From Aculops lycopersici (Eukaryota > Arthropoda > Arachnida > Trombidiformes > Eriophyidae): a stretch of 64,000 bases of DNA. The notes under the pieces were generated by a model, which worked only from the letters and a program-made list of their open reading frames with translations, was not told the origin of the DNA and searched no databases. The stretch covers positions 10,319,616-10,383,615 of the forward strand of contig WNKI01000002.1 in assembly GCA_015350385.1 (NCBI GenBank), in the 5' to 3' direction. This document shows, in pieces, positions 22,115 to 32,478 of the stretch (positions are counted from its first letter, which is position 1; every line of letters starts with the position of its first letter). The translations under genes and the position numbers were made by a program.

Positions 22115-22696
22115 ATGGTGGATACTGAATCGACATTCCGGAGAATGCTTAGGACAGTTTATCGCGCTGGTTTCATTCCATCGCTATCCTACAATGTGGT
22201 GCTTAACAAACTGAATCTTCGCCCATGGTACAATAGGGTGGATAATAAAGTCATTATAGGAGCTTTGCCATGGATATCTATACAGAAGGAATTGATTGAA
22301 CACGAAAATGTCCGAGGTGTTGTGTCGATGAATGAAGATTTTGAATTGCAATGGTTGAAGAGATGGTTTGCGTCAGGTGATCATTGGACACGATGCAATG
22401 TTAGGTTTTTACAATTACAAACTCAAGATATCTTCGAAACACCTTCACAGGATAAACTCAAGGCTGGAGTGGAGTTTATAATGTCAACAAACGATGACGA
22501 GAGTGTTTATGTCCATTGTAAGGCTGGCCGAACGAGAAGTGCAACTTTAGTTTGTTGTTATTTGATGAAACAGAACAATTGGACGCCCGAACAAGCACAT
22601 GATCTCTTGGCTACAAAGAGACCCCAGTTGGCTTTGCATAGTCCCCAATGGCGAGCATTGAGGCAATTTTATTCAGACAATGTAGATATTAAATAA
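22115..22696 (+). CDS. PTPMT1: Mitochondrial phosphatidylglycerophosphatase PTPMT1
   Basis: A 193-residue dual-specificity-type phosphatase. PTPMT1 dephosphorylates phosphatidylglycerophosphate in the inner membrane, a step in cardiolipin synthesis. The N-terminal block YNVVLNKLNLRPWYNRVDNK and IGALPW are characteristic of PTPMT1. The catalytic CX5R loop is VHCKAGRTRSATLV (Cys at about residue 134, Arg at about 140), and the general acid region is near QTQDIFETPS. The start has a second Met ten residues in that could also be used. Length fits the family (about 200). It is single exon. MITE copy D follows 37 bp after the stop, before mtRF1 on the same strand. Confidence 0.9.
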   Translation: MVDTESTFRRMLRTVYRAGFIPSLSYNVVLNKLNLRPWYNRVDNKVIIGALPWISIQKELIEHENVRGVVSMNEDFELQWLKRWFASGDHWTRCNVRFLQLQTQDIFETPSQDKLKAGVEFIMSTNDDESVYVHCKAGRTRSATLVCCYLMKQNNWTPEQAHDLLATKRPQLALHSPQWRALRQFYSDNVDIK

Positions 22697-22732
22697 TTTG
22701 AAATCATTCGATTTGTGAGAAAGTAACGTAAA

Positions 22733-22937
22733 CAGTACTATCCAAATATTTTGTCGCCTCTTGCGCAACTTCTCTTTCAACTTTGATGGGTTTAATATGT
22801 AATTTTAGGTGAGCGCGTAATCTAGAAATAACGTAATTAGGTTGATTCCATTAATGATGCATGTGAGACATGTTGTTTTCATGGAAATAGCGCGATATGC
22901 GCAGTCGATGAGACGACAAAATATTTGGATTGTACTG
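22733..22937. mobile_element. MITE-like element, copy D (parent of copy A)
   Basis: About 205 bp, with both terminal repeats well kept: it starts CAGTACTATCCAAATATTTT and ends ATTTGGATTGTACTG followed by TA. It lies between PTPMT1 and mtRF1. The sequence to its right (AAGCATGTGCACGTGCTTTG) is also found next to copy A in inverse orientation, which shows that D plus adjacent DNA was copied to 10.4-11.1 kb. Confidence 0.85.
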
Positions 22938-23010
22938 TATTAAAAAGCATGTGCACGTGCTTTGACGCCGCAAGCCATGTGGATGGTGCAACTTAAGTTT
23001 TGAGCCCAAA

Positions 23011-23880
23011 ATGATGAATAAATTGTTATCCAGACACTTATTAGGACAAATCATCAGAACCATCCAATCGAACTCTTGTTGTTATTCGAACAATTATTTT
23101 AGAAATGGACAAAATCAGCTTAGGAGATACTCGGCTTCAAGGCAAACAAATTCAACGATTTTGGAGATAAACAATGGAGTTGGTGGCACGGAGGCCATGT
23201 TGTTCGCAAGCGATATGCTTGGTGTCTACATGAGGTATTTCGTATCTAAATCATGGCCTCACCAGCTTGCCGAGCAAGATACCAGCGATTTGGGTGGCAT
23301 CAAGAGGGCAAAGCTAATAATCGCGGCACCTGGATCCTTCGAGAATTTGATTCAAGAGGCTGGAGTTCATCGTGTACAAAGAGTTCCGAAGACCGAGAAA
23401 AGCGGTCGAATGCATACGTCAACAGTAACTGTCGCTGTAATGCCTGAATCAATTTTAGATATCAAGGTTAATGAGAAAGAAATAGAGTGGCAAACGATGA
23501 GAGCCTCTGGCCCAGGAGGTCAACATGTGAACAAAACCGAGACTGCCGTTAGGTTGATCCACAAACCTAGCAAATTAATTGTTGAATGTCGAGAGACTCG
23601 AAGTCAGATGGACAACAAGAAGTTGGCCATGAAGAAGTTGTTAGAGCGAATGCAAATGTTAGAATTAGAAAAGATTACTAGTCGATCGGAGGGATTGAAA
23701 CGAGCGCAACAGGGTAACGCGGATCGTAACGAGAAGATTCGCACGTATAACTTTCCACAGGATAGGATAACCGATCATCGAATTGGCAAGAGTTATTACA
23801 ATTTGAGGGGTCTAATGGCTGGCGAGGTTTCTCTGTTGGACAAGATGATTCAAGATTATTATAATCATCAACATAAGTGA
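23011..23880 (+). CDS. Mitochondrial peptide chain release factor 1 (mtRF1/mtRF1a), lacking domain 1
   Basis: A 289-residue class I release factor. After about 50 residues that look like a mitochondrial presequence (basic, Ser/Asn-rich), the protein starts directly with domain 2 (ILEINNGVGGTEAMLFASDM). It then has HRVQRVPKTEKSGRMHTST, containing the PKT codon-reading element, and the catalytic loop RASGPGGQHVNKTETAVR with GGQ intact. The end is NFPQDRITDHRIGKSY. Human MTRF1L is about 380 residues and carries an N-terminal helical domain 1 before this point; here it is absent. Stop-codon reading and peptide release on mitochondrial ribosomes should still be possible. The 5' half was copied to 10.4-10.8 kb as a pseudogene. 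Confidence 0.88.
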   Translation: MMNKLLSRHLLGQIIRTIQSNSCCYSNNYFRNGQNQLRRYSASRQTNSTILEINNGVGGTEAMLFASDMLGVYMRYFVSKSWPHQLAEQDTSDLGGIKRAKLIIAAPGSFENLIQEAGVHRVQRVPKTEKSGRMHTSTVTVAVMPESILDIKVNEKEIEWQTMRASGPGGQHVNKTETAVRLIHKPSKLIVECRETRSQMDNKKLAMKKLLERMQMLELEKITSRSEGLKRAQQGNADRNEKIRTYNFPQDRITDHRIGKSYYNLRGLMAGEVSLLDKMIQDYYNHQHK

Positions 23881-24045
23881 TATAATATTATATAAATTTA
23901 ATTTGTTTCTACCTATATCTTATGTAAATCTCCCTAGTTTAGTATGAGTCAAAAGTTTGAGGGTATTTGCTTTGCAAGTCCCAAGAGAGGGCGCAGGATG
24001 GCGCCATAATGTCGACGGCCCTAGTGCTGCTTTGTTCTATGACAA

Positions 24046-24077
<32 letters not shown>

Positions 24078-24620
24078 AGAAAATTCATGGTGCTTTTCTA
24101 TGGTGCGTGGGTCGCTCCTCTCACTCTTGTTCCTACTGCTGCTGCTGCCACCGTCACTGAAGCTGCTGCTGCAACCGCCAGCGCCCGGCATTGGCAGAAG
24201 CAGCGGCGTTTTCTGCATCGGCTAGTGCGCCAATTTTCTGTGTGTTTCATGCAGACTAACGTCGGCGTTGCGGCTGACCCTTGTTGCTGCTGCTGCGGCG
24301 CCACCACTGTGCTCCAGCTTTCAATGTGTGCGAACGAAATTTTACCATAGAGTTTCTACATATATGAGAAAAATAGAGAGAACTCACACACACGAGCTAG
24401 TGTAAAAATGAGAGATTTTTGGAACCAACAGCCGTAATTAAAATATCCATCTATTTCATTGAAACGGAGAGACACAAACAGAAACTTATTGCATAAACTT
24501 CAACAGCAACAGCACACAACAAACTTTATTCACCCCCCAAAATCTCGCATCGAGCGCTCTATTACATTTTAGGCTCTAAATTAATAATATAAACCCAAGA
24601 CAGCTTCAAATTTTATTAAC
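23881..24620. other. Intergenic region with GA microsatellite
   Basis: Contains a GA repeat at about 24052-24078 and GCT/GCC-rich low-complexity sequence at 24135-24310 that is open in several frames but has no protein features. The last 100 bases before the SMARCC start are AT-rich and probably its 5' UTR. Confidence 0.45.
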
Positions 24621-26567
24621 ATGGGCATCAGGACTAGAGCGAAGCGGGGCACAGCTGCCGACAAGTCGGGGTCGTCAGCTTCGGCGGCGGCCGCCGCAGC
24701 ATCAGTAGCTTCAGCTGGCGACACTAGTGTTTCCGAACAAAACGCAAATGATAGTGTCGAGAGTATGGACACCTCGGAGTCAAGTGGCAACAACCAACAA
24801 CCCACAACTGAAACCTCGGCCACAACCTCCAAGAGCCAAGCAAAGTCAAGCGAATCGCCGGCTGCAGACGCCGAGGCAGCAAATGAATCTCTCGGCGAAC
24901 CGCCGACCAAGCAAATGAAATTGGAACACCCAAAGGCGCAACAGCCACAACAACCACAACATCAATCCTCGTTAACGGTAGCTGCAAAATCAACCGAAAA
25001 CTCCACAACGGCACCAGATGACAGTGAGGAGACTCGCAAATCAACCGAGTCCGGCGAAAGCGGCACCGGTACCGGTGGCAAGACAACTCCAGTTGTGGCA
25101 GATGGAATCGGAGCGGCGCCGGTCATAACAAATGCAACTGGAGCTCCTGGCCACCAAGGCGGCCACCTCGCCGGCGATGCACTCGAGGTCAACTACATGG
25201 ACAAGATGGAGGACGGACAGGCTACAGACCAGACAAATCACATTATCGTTCCCAGCTATTCAGCTTGGTTCGACTATAATTGTATACATTCAGTTGAGAG
25301 ACGCGCTTTACCGGAATTCTTTAATTTTAAGAACAAGTCCAAAACACCTGAAGTCTATATTGCCTACAGAAACTTCATGATCGATACCTACCGACTAAAT
25401 CCAACGGAGTACCTTACATTTACGGCTTGCAGGAGAAATCTAGCGGGCGACGTTTGCGCCATCATGCGAGTTCACGCTTTTCTAGAACAATGGGGTCTCA
25501 TCAATTATCAAGTAAACCCAGCTATGCGACCCTCGCCCATGGGTCCACCATCGACTTGTCATTTCCATGTATTAGTTGACACACCATCAGGTCTAAAACC
25601 ATTTGAGGTCAACAAGCCAAAATCACAACAAGCTAGCGCAACCCAAGGTGGTGCTGGTGCAACACCTAATGCTTCAGCAGTTCACAATGCCCATCCAAAT
25701 CTAACACCGGCTAGCCAGCAGCCAGAGAATGGTACACCAAGCAGCGCCGCGGATACTAAGAGGTCAATTAAGAAAGATTTGGCCACTATTAGTGATAATG
25801 GGCTCAAGATAGATCAGTATGCCAAGAAACGTGGCACCCAACACCGTGAATGGGACGACGCTGAGACTCTTAAATTATTGGAAGGAATTGAAATGTATAA
25901 AGACGATTGGAATAAGGTATGCGAGCATGTTGGCAGCCGAACTCAAGACGAGTGTATCCTCCACTTCCTCCAGCTACCGATTGAGGATCCATATTTGGAA
26001 AACATGAAAGACGTAACCCCACCACTGACTCAGCCTATACCATTCTCAAAACAAGGCAATCCCATAATGTCAACTGTTTGCTTCTTGGCCTCAGTTGTGC
26101 CGCCGCCAGTTGCGGCTGCGGCCACTAAAGCGGCACTGGACGAGTTTTCAAAATTGACAGAAGATAGTGGCAAAGAAATAACAACCAAGACAACAACATC
26201 AACACCAAGTCAACAAAAAGATCAACCACCCAAATCACAGCAACAACAGCTACAGAAACAACAACAAGAGGAACCTAAAACAAATGAACAAAACCTGACC
26301 ACAGCTGCTGCTTGCGCTCTAGGTGCCGCCGCTGTCAAGTCCAAACATTTGGCTGCCATGGAGGAGAGAAAGATTAAGTCGCTTGTTTCCATGCTTATTG
26401 ATACTCAATTGAAGAAGCTTGACTTGAAGATGAAACATTTTGAAGAATTGGAGGCCTTGATTGACAAGGATAGAGATGTAATTGAAAACCAAAGACAACA
26501 ATTGCTAAGGGAAAGGCAAGAATTCCATATGGAACAAGTTAAGGCTGCACACCAACCGCATCTTTAG
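24621..26567 (+). CDS. mor: SWI/SNF (BAF) core subunit SMARCC / Moira, short form
   Basis: A 648-residue chromatin-remodelling scaffold subunit. Residues 1-200 are low complexity. The SWIRM domain is at about 205-310 (IIVPSYSAWFDYNCIHSVER, then TFTACRRNLAGDVCAIMRVH and LEQWGLINYQV). The SANT domain is at about 408-455 (REWDDAETLKLLEGIEMYKD, then DECILHFLQLPIEDPYLE). A C-terminal coiled coil lies at about 575-640 (LAAMEERKIKSLVSMLID), which pairs SMARCC subunits. Known SMARCC proteins have about 1,000-1,200 residues and an N-terminal MarR/BRCT/chromo-like module before SWIRM; that module is missing here. It is single exon with AATAAA at 26619-26624. The start is the first ATG of the frame. Confidence 0.9.
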   Translation: MGIRTRAKRGTAADKSGSSASAAAAAASVASAGDTSVSEQNANDSVESMDTSESSGNNQQPTTETSATTSKSQAKSSESPAADAEAANESLGEPPTKQMKLEHPKAQQPQQPQHQSSLTVAAKSTENSTTAPDDSEETRKSTESGESGTGTGGKTTPVVADGIGAAPVITNATGAPGHQGGHLAGDALEVNYMDKMEDGQATDQTNHIIVPSYSAWFDYNCIHSVERRALPEFFNFKNKSKTPEVYIAYRNFMIDTYRLNPTEYLTFTACRRNLAGDVCAIMRVHAFLEQWGLINYQVNPAMRPSPMGPPSTCHFHVLVDTPSGLKPFEVNKPKSQQASATQGGAGATPNASAVHNAHPNLTPASQQPENGTPSSAADTKRSIKKDLATISDNGLKIDQYAKKRGTQHREWDDAETLKLLEGIEMYKDDWNKVCEHVGSRTQDECILHFLQLPIEDPYLENMKDVTPPLTQPIPFSKQGNPIMSTVCFLASVVPPPVAAAATKAALDEFSKLTEDSGKEITTKTTTSTPSQQKDQPPKSQQQQLQKQQQEEPKTNEQNLTTAAACALGAAAVKSKHLAAMEERKIKSLVSMLIDTQLKKLDLKMKHFEELEALIDKDRDVIENQRQQLLRERQEFHMEQVKAAHQPHL

Positions 26568-28023
26568 GTGGCGTCTTTATCTTTGTTTACTGAATACTTC
26601 ACTTCTTAGGTTCTAAATAATAAACATCAGTTGTCTTAATACAATACATTTTAGTTTTGTTTCTGCTTTTTGGTGAAAGTTATCTGAGGTCCGGCTGAAA
26701 GTAACTCACTTGCTTCACAAAGTGTGGCGCTCACTGATGCTCCCTGAATGATGAATCGCGCACTTGTTGCGCTGCATTACCTGACGTTCAGTCTGTGTTT
26801 CTCGAATTCAAAGTTTCTATGCCGAAAGGTGAGCTAGCATTCTAAACACTACCAATCAGTTGAATTGTTGGCGATTGTAAATAAGAAATGAATACACTCA
26901 ATTGGATTCAATCATTTGGCTTCAAGAGAGCCGATGGCATTCAACATTCATCTGGGCCAATAAAATGGTAATCCAGCGAATTGCCTGACCAAACCATTCA
27001 ACAGGCCATCATGTTGTTATTGTTGCCCAACTGATAGACATTCCAACTCTTAGAGATAAGTAATTTATTAGCTCATACCGTTTTCGCCTCGTCAATTCAT
27101 TGATTCATTGATTGATCCTTGCATAGCTTGCAAGTTTTGGCCAGCAACTAGCTGGACCACCGGATGTGTAATTCCAAAGCTAGGTAATCGAGTTACTTTG
27201 AATTAGTGGAAGACGAAGATGGATGGTGAGGTTGAGTGAACAATGAGATATAGGCTCAGGTGTTGGTTGTGTGGTTCAAAATACACAGGTGTCTCACATG
27301 GAGACAGCCTGTTGAGAGGCAGGTGAAACCTGCGTGGGTTCTCGGGACTAGTTGTCTAGCAATTACCGGTTTGGCTTGTTTAAATACCGAGAAATGAAAT
27401 CAGAGCAGAGAACTGCGTGGACTAATTGAAAAAAAATAGCGAAATTTGTGAGAGAAAACTGCTCAGTGAGAATCGGAACAATATTTTGCTGATGGCCGAT
27501 AAAACTTGACTGCTCAGATGCCGAGCAAATCATTCTAACGAGCATCAATCTTTTCATCTCTTATTGCCCCTTCTGTTACTGTTGCACCAACTTCCATCTT
27601 CCTTGCCATCACATCTTTCCGATATCATTTAACCACCTTGTTTCCAATTGTTGACTCCCACTTACAATGGCCACTAATCCAAGAACACAAAGTCGGTCAC
27701 AACCTGAAGCTCGCTTAAACTCAGACGAGTTCGCAGCGTTTTGTTTCTTTCATTTATTATCGCCAGGTTGTGTTCCCGTAATGTTCCAGTCATATTTTAG
27801 TTGCATCCTTCGATGAACACTCGAGTTGATTGCAATAACAAGAACACTTGCGAGCGGCGGCACAAATATCGATTTTTCAACCGCCAACCACAACCTGTTG
27901 CCGCCGACACTTTTTAATGTATCCGAGTTGCAACACCTTTGAGTTTGCCGGAGCATAAGGTGTCTGCTCCATCGACCAACTGTCTCGCAATATCTGCTCT
28001 TGCTACCACCACTACCACTTCTG

Positions 28024-28069
<46 letters not shown>
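28024..28069. repeat. ACT trinucleotide microsatellite
   Basis: An uninterrupted run of about 15 ACT units in non-coding DNA. Confidence 0.9.
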
Positions 28070-29004
28070 CGCCAGGGTACTAAAGGGTACACACTTTGAG
28101 AGTGTTTCGAAGGGGCGTAGTTGGCGTTATTACAATAGCCATTGCCATTACCATCAGGCAAGTCAGTCAGTCATTTAATTGTTTCCAAATGTTGCTCGAA
28201 GCGTCCGAGTTGTTCAAGTTGCTGCTTGGGATGCAGCAGGTAGTAGTGGAGATAGAATCAGTTGTTCATTTTACCTTAAACAACAGGTACTCTTTTTCTC
28301 TCACACACTTTTTCAACTACTTTAACTCAAGAGAGTTGCTAGGCTCTATAAATGACAGACTGAATTAGAAAAGTTGCACTCGAGTTAACTCGATTTGACT
28401 CCACCATCGGCCACCGAGAGGTTCTCTATCTTTAACTGACTGAAACAAAAGAGTCGGTTGTCGACTCTTTTGGCCGCAATAACCATCACGCAGGACCAAT
28501 AACCACCATCGCCGCCACCGAAAACGTGGAAGTCGCAATCTAAATACAAACTCTCCCGCAAGAGTAGAGTCTGGAAGACACAAACACTTTGAGTTTAGTC
28601 GAGTAGGTCCACTGCGAGACAACAACCACCATTCTTCTTCTCCTCCTCCTCTTCTTCCCTTGAACCGCCAAAGTTTCGACAATCAAACTGTTTGACTGAC
28701 TGACTGACTAGTCCTACCTGCCGCTCATTTAGCCAATCATCATGATGCCTTTCCTCTTTTGCTTTACCTCAAACTTGCCGACAGACTTGTGTGCGTCGTC
28801 GTCCTTTGACGTCGTCGTTTATTAACCTGCAGTAAATCAACTACTTGAGCAGCAAACACAGAGGGAAAGAGAAACGAAGACTACAACGACGACGACGACG
28901 ACGATGGTGACGAGCAGGACCAAGACAACAACGACAATGACTGAAAAAGAGCAATGTGTTTGAGGTGCAGGTGCAGCGGCGAGTGATTTTCTTAAGGAGC
29001 TCGG

Positions 29005-29048
29005 GCGCCACCACCGCCACCACCACCACCACCACCACTACTACCACC
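29005..29048. repeat. CAC/CCA trinucleotide microsatellite
   Basis: Near-perfect CAC repeats with a few ACT and GCC variants, followed 50 bp later by a CA dinucleotide run (29100-29117). Confidence 0.85.
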
Positions 29049-30001
29049 AATTGGCTCCTATGGTACATTGCTATTGGCTTCTCCCTTTCTTTTAAATCAA
29101 CACACACACACACACACTTCTTCTCGAGGCTGAGACTCTCTCGCTTCGTTTCAACAAAAACTCTGGGCTCTCTATTAGCTATAAGCTATTAGTGGTACTC
29201 TTGGGGAGGACTGTAAATTCAAGTGCTCAACAAGTCGCTGAGTTGCTTTGCTCAATCTGCGGGGTTAGTGTTGCCTTTTTACTATACTCTTGCTACGGGA
29301 ACCAAACCGGCGAAAACCAAACCAAAACTCCCAGACTTTTCCAACTGCCGCACCATCGACCACCAGTTGAGTTCCTTGGCGGTTCCAAATTCGAGCCGCC
29401 GCTGACGTCGACGCTGACTAGGACGAGAAACAATGGAGTCGTTGTTTTGTCGTCAGTCTACTAAGGAGGCAAATTGAGACTTCGTTGTCGGTGGTGAGTG
29501 AGCCTAACAAACTAAACTGGGCAAAGGACAACTGACGTTGATAGCCGCCGCCGCCACCACCTAAGTGGAAGCCGCAATCTAAATACACAAATGCACAACA
29601 AACATTAGAAAACGCCTCAACTAACTCCAAGCCGTTGGGCTGGGGTTTTAGTTTTCAAGTGAACCTCCTTTTCCTCAACTTGAATCTTGTGTGTACCTGT
29701 AGTTTTACTTGCTCGCTTGCTTCTGTTCACTCGCCCATCAGGTGGTTCTTTTTGGCAGAGTTTCAAGCTCCAGCTCAAGGTATATAGGTTCTGCGCGAGC
29801 TGGCAAGCTAGAGGTAGCTAACTACAAATGAGCTTAGCGCGAGTCCAAGTTTTAAGATGCACATTGCAACTAACATTTTTTATTATTTAGCTTAAAATTA
29901 TTACATCTTGTTTTTTCTTCTCGTCGCCTGTGCATAAGAAGGAGGAAACTCTGCTGAAGTCTAGCCAGTTAGTACTAGTAAGACATAGCTAGTGCTGTGC
30001 C

Positions 30002-32151
30002 CTATACGAAGCCGCACCATTGAGCTGATGGCTGAGTGGTTGACGTCGAGGATCCCGACGAGGCCAATTGATGGCCATTTGAGTCGGGACTTCCTTCATG
30101 TTGCTGCTGCTGTGTCACTGGCGCCACTTGTTGCATATGCTGCTGGCTCGAGGCTAAATGATGATAACTGTTGGAGGAAATGTCACGGTCGTTCAGTGTC
30201 GGCTGTTGTTGTAACGCCTGTAATTGCTGTTGCTGCTGCTGTAGTGTCTGTGATTGCTCATGATGGTCTTGATGATCCACCGTAGACACTGAATTCGAGC
30301 TCTCGGGTGGCGTCTGCGGATGTGGTTGCTGAGACTGATGCAGTTGCGCCTGTTGTTGTTGCTGCTGGTGATCTAGGTGCGAGCTAACGCTTTGCTGATG
30401 CGCCGATACTTGAGCTAGATTGCTCACCGCCGCCAGGTGACTTGTGTATTGCGACGGGTGCCAATCATGAGCCGCAGCAGCGGCCGCGGCATGAGCTTGA
30501 TGATTGTGGAGCTGTGGTTGGTGGGATTGGTGGTGGTGGTGGTGGTGTGCAATCTGACCGCCTGTATGTAAGTTGTGATGCTCTAAGACTGTGCTAGCTG
30601 CACTTTCCTGTGGACTAATTTGTGGTTGAAGTTGTTGTTGCTGATGAAGATGATGCTGTTGTTGGTTATGATGTTGTTGTTGTTGTTGTTGTTGCTGCTG
30701 CTGATGGTGATGTTGGTGGTTGTGATGGAAACTATGCTGCTGGTGCGCGTGGTGAGCCGCAACCGCCGCCATCGAGAGGTGATGGTGGTGGTGGTGGTAA
30801 GGATTATGGTGATGATGATGGTGGGCGGAGGCTGAATCGACTGTGTCCGGCACCGCCGTTTTGACACCTGCAAACGGATTAGTGACATGGTGTTGGAATA
30901 CCTGGTGCGCGTGATGGGTGGCCGCGTGAGCGGCCACGGCGGCAGCCGCCGCAGCAGCATCATCAATAGTCATCGGTCTCGGCACCTGATGGTGGATTTG
31001 GTGGTGATGGTGAGCCGCGTGATGGTGGTGAGAATGTTGATTTGGATTGTGCTGAAAGTGATGGTGATGATGACCCAATAGATTCATGTCTACGGGCCGA
31101 TCGCGGCCATCCTGAAAAGCTTTAGCGAATGGATTAAACTTAATCTTAAGCTTGGTAACCTGGCGGTGCAATTTTTGGCGTTTTAGATATGGATTTAGAT
31201 TTGGTTAGATAAATTGGAGATTTTTCAAGAGCTATATAGGTTTCGTGAAATTTTCATGGTTTTCGTCGATTGATAGTATAAAACTGTCCAACTTACATTC
31301 TCATTTTGGTACGCCGTCACTGCAATGAATTGGGTCTCGGCAAATTGGAAGGTATCTATGCGACCTCTTTGAAATGGCTTATCGTCCGTGGAAACCTTGA
31401 TTACATGAATCTTTGGCTGGTACTTGTGCAACGAATTCAACACAACCTGACCTGGCTGATTCGTTGGCTTATTGGTGAGCTTCGCCTTCGAGAAAGTAAT
31501 TGGATCCTTCATCCAATGGGCGCCAAAATTTGGCGACTCTGGATGGACATAGAGTGACTTGCTGCTACTTGGTTCCGATTTGCCGCCCGGTGCCCATTCG
31601 CCGTTAACATACTTCCACCTGTGGTTTTCCATTTGCACAAATTCGATGGCAATTGAGTACATTGATCTAGGATCCAAATTACTGATGGCCACTTTGATCA
31701 CCGGAAACATCCGGCGTCCGCTCTTGGTTACAATCATCTCGTTGGTTTGCGTATTAAATGCGCGCCACAATTCTGGGTCCTCCAGCTTCGCCTCGGCGTA
31801 ACCTGTTGCCGACGAGGACAATGCCGAGGCCGAGGAGGTTGTCGACGAGGCACTGGATGCCGTGGAGTTGATGGCTTGCAGGTGAGGTGGCTGCTGTTGA
31901 TGTTGCTGATACTGATAACCTCCATGATGCAATTGGTGTTGTTGCTGTTGCTGCAAATGTAACTGTTGGTCTTCGTATTTAATTTGATCACTTGGTGGCG
32001 AGTTATTAGTGTAGCTATTATCCTGTTGTTGTTGATGATGATGGCCGACTAGAGATTGCTGCTGCTGCGTCTGGTCCAATTTGCCGCTAGATCCCCTTAA
32101 AGCGAATGACGAAAGAGCAGTCACCTGCGTGAGAATCTCACTCTCGTCCAT
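30002..32151 (-). CDS. byn: T-box transcription factor, Brachyury/brachyenteron-like
   Basis: Two exons on the minus strand, 32151-31297 and 31159-30002, with a 137 bp intron. The T-box spans about residues 126-310. It shows LWRAFNTQTNEMIVTKSGRR, NHRWKYVNGEWAPGGK, HPESPNFGAHWMKDPITFSK and FAETQFIAVTAYQNEN, joined by splicing to VTKLKIKFNPFAKAF. WKYVNGEWAPGGK and FGAHWMK are closest to Brachyury/byn and exclude the Tbx2, Tbx20 and Doc types I recall. The intron falls inside the T-box at a site that keeps the frame (phase 0). The N-terminus is Gln-rich; the long C-terminus is His/Gln/Ala-rich and ends WCGFV. Brachyury factors specify hindgut and posterior tissue in arthropods. T-box class is certain, the exact orthologue less so. 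Confidence 0.85.
31160..31296 (-). other. T-box gene intron (137 bp)
   Basis: On the minus strand the donor is GTAAGT after AATGAGAAT and the acceptor is CACCGCCAG before GTTACC. The phase is 0. Joining gives the unbroken T-box sequence TAYQNENVTKLKIKFNPFAK. Confidence 0.9.
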
Positions 32152-32447
32152 CTTCCTGTTTGTCGCAACTTGTTTTTGTTGCTGCTGTCGTCCTCTAATC
32201 TAACTTCTCGCTTATTCTTATTCGCTAACTACTTGTCACCTACCTGGTGGCTGAGGTGGCGATTTAACGTGGCGGAGACACAGCAACCTATGTGATTGAC
32301 TAACTGACTCACTGGCTAAACTACTCATACCAAACAATCAAAACTCGCCGAGTGTGTGTATGTTCGCACCTTTCGAGATTTGCGGTCGAGTACTACCAAT
32401 AGAATGATAAAGTCCAAGCATAAACTCGAACTAACTCACTGATTTCT

Positions 32448-32478
<31 letters not shown>

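Larger units (their letters stand above)
26568..30001. other. Long non-coding region downstream of the T-box gene
   Basis: About 3.4 kb without credible coding sequence. It is rich in short tandem repeats: ACT at 28024-28069, CAC/CCA at 29005-29048 and CA at 29100-29117. A TATA-like GGTATATAGG lies near 29780 on the plus strand with no gene behind it. Its size and position next to a developmental regulator fit enhancer DNA, but nothing in the sequence proves this. Confidence 0.45.

Noticed and set aside
30620..30864. Plus-strand Val/Met-rich frames opposite the T-box gene
   Set aside because: They are shadows of the CAC/CAG-rich coding repeats on the minus strand.
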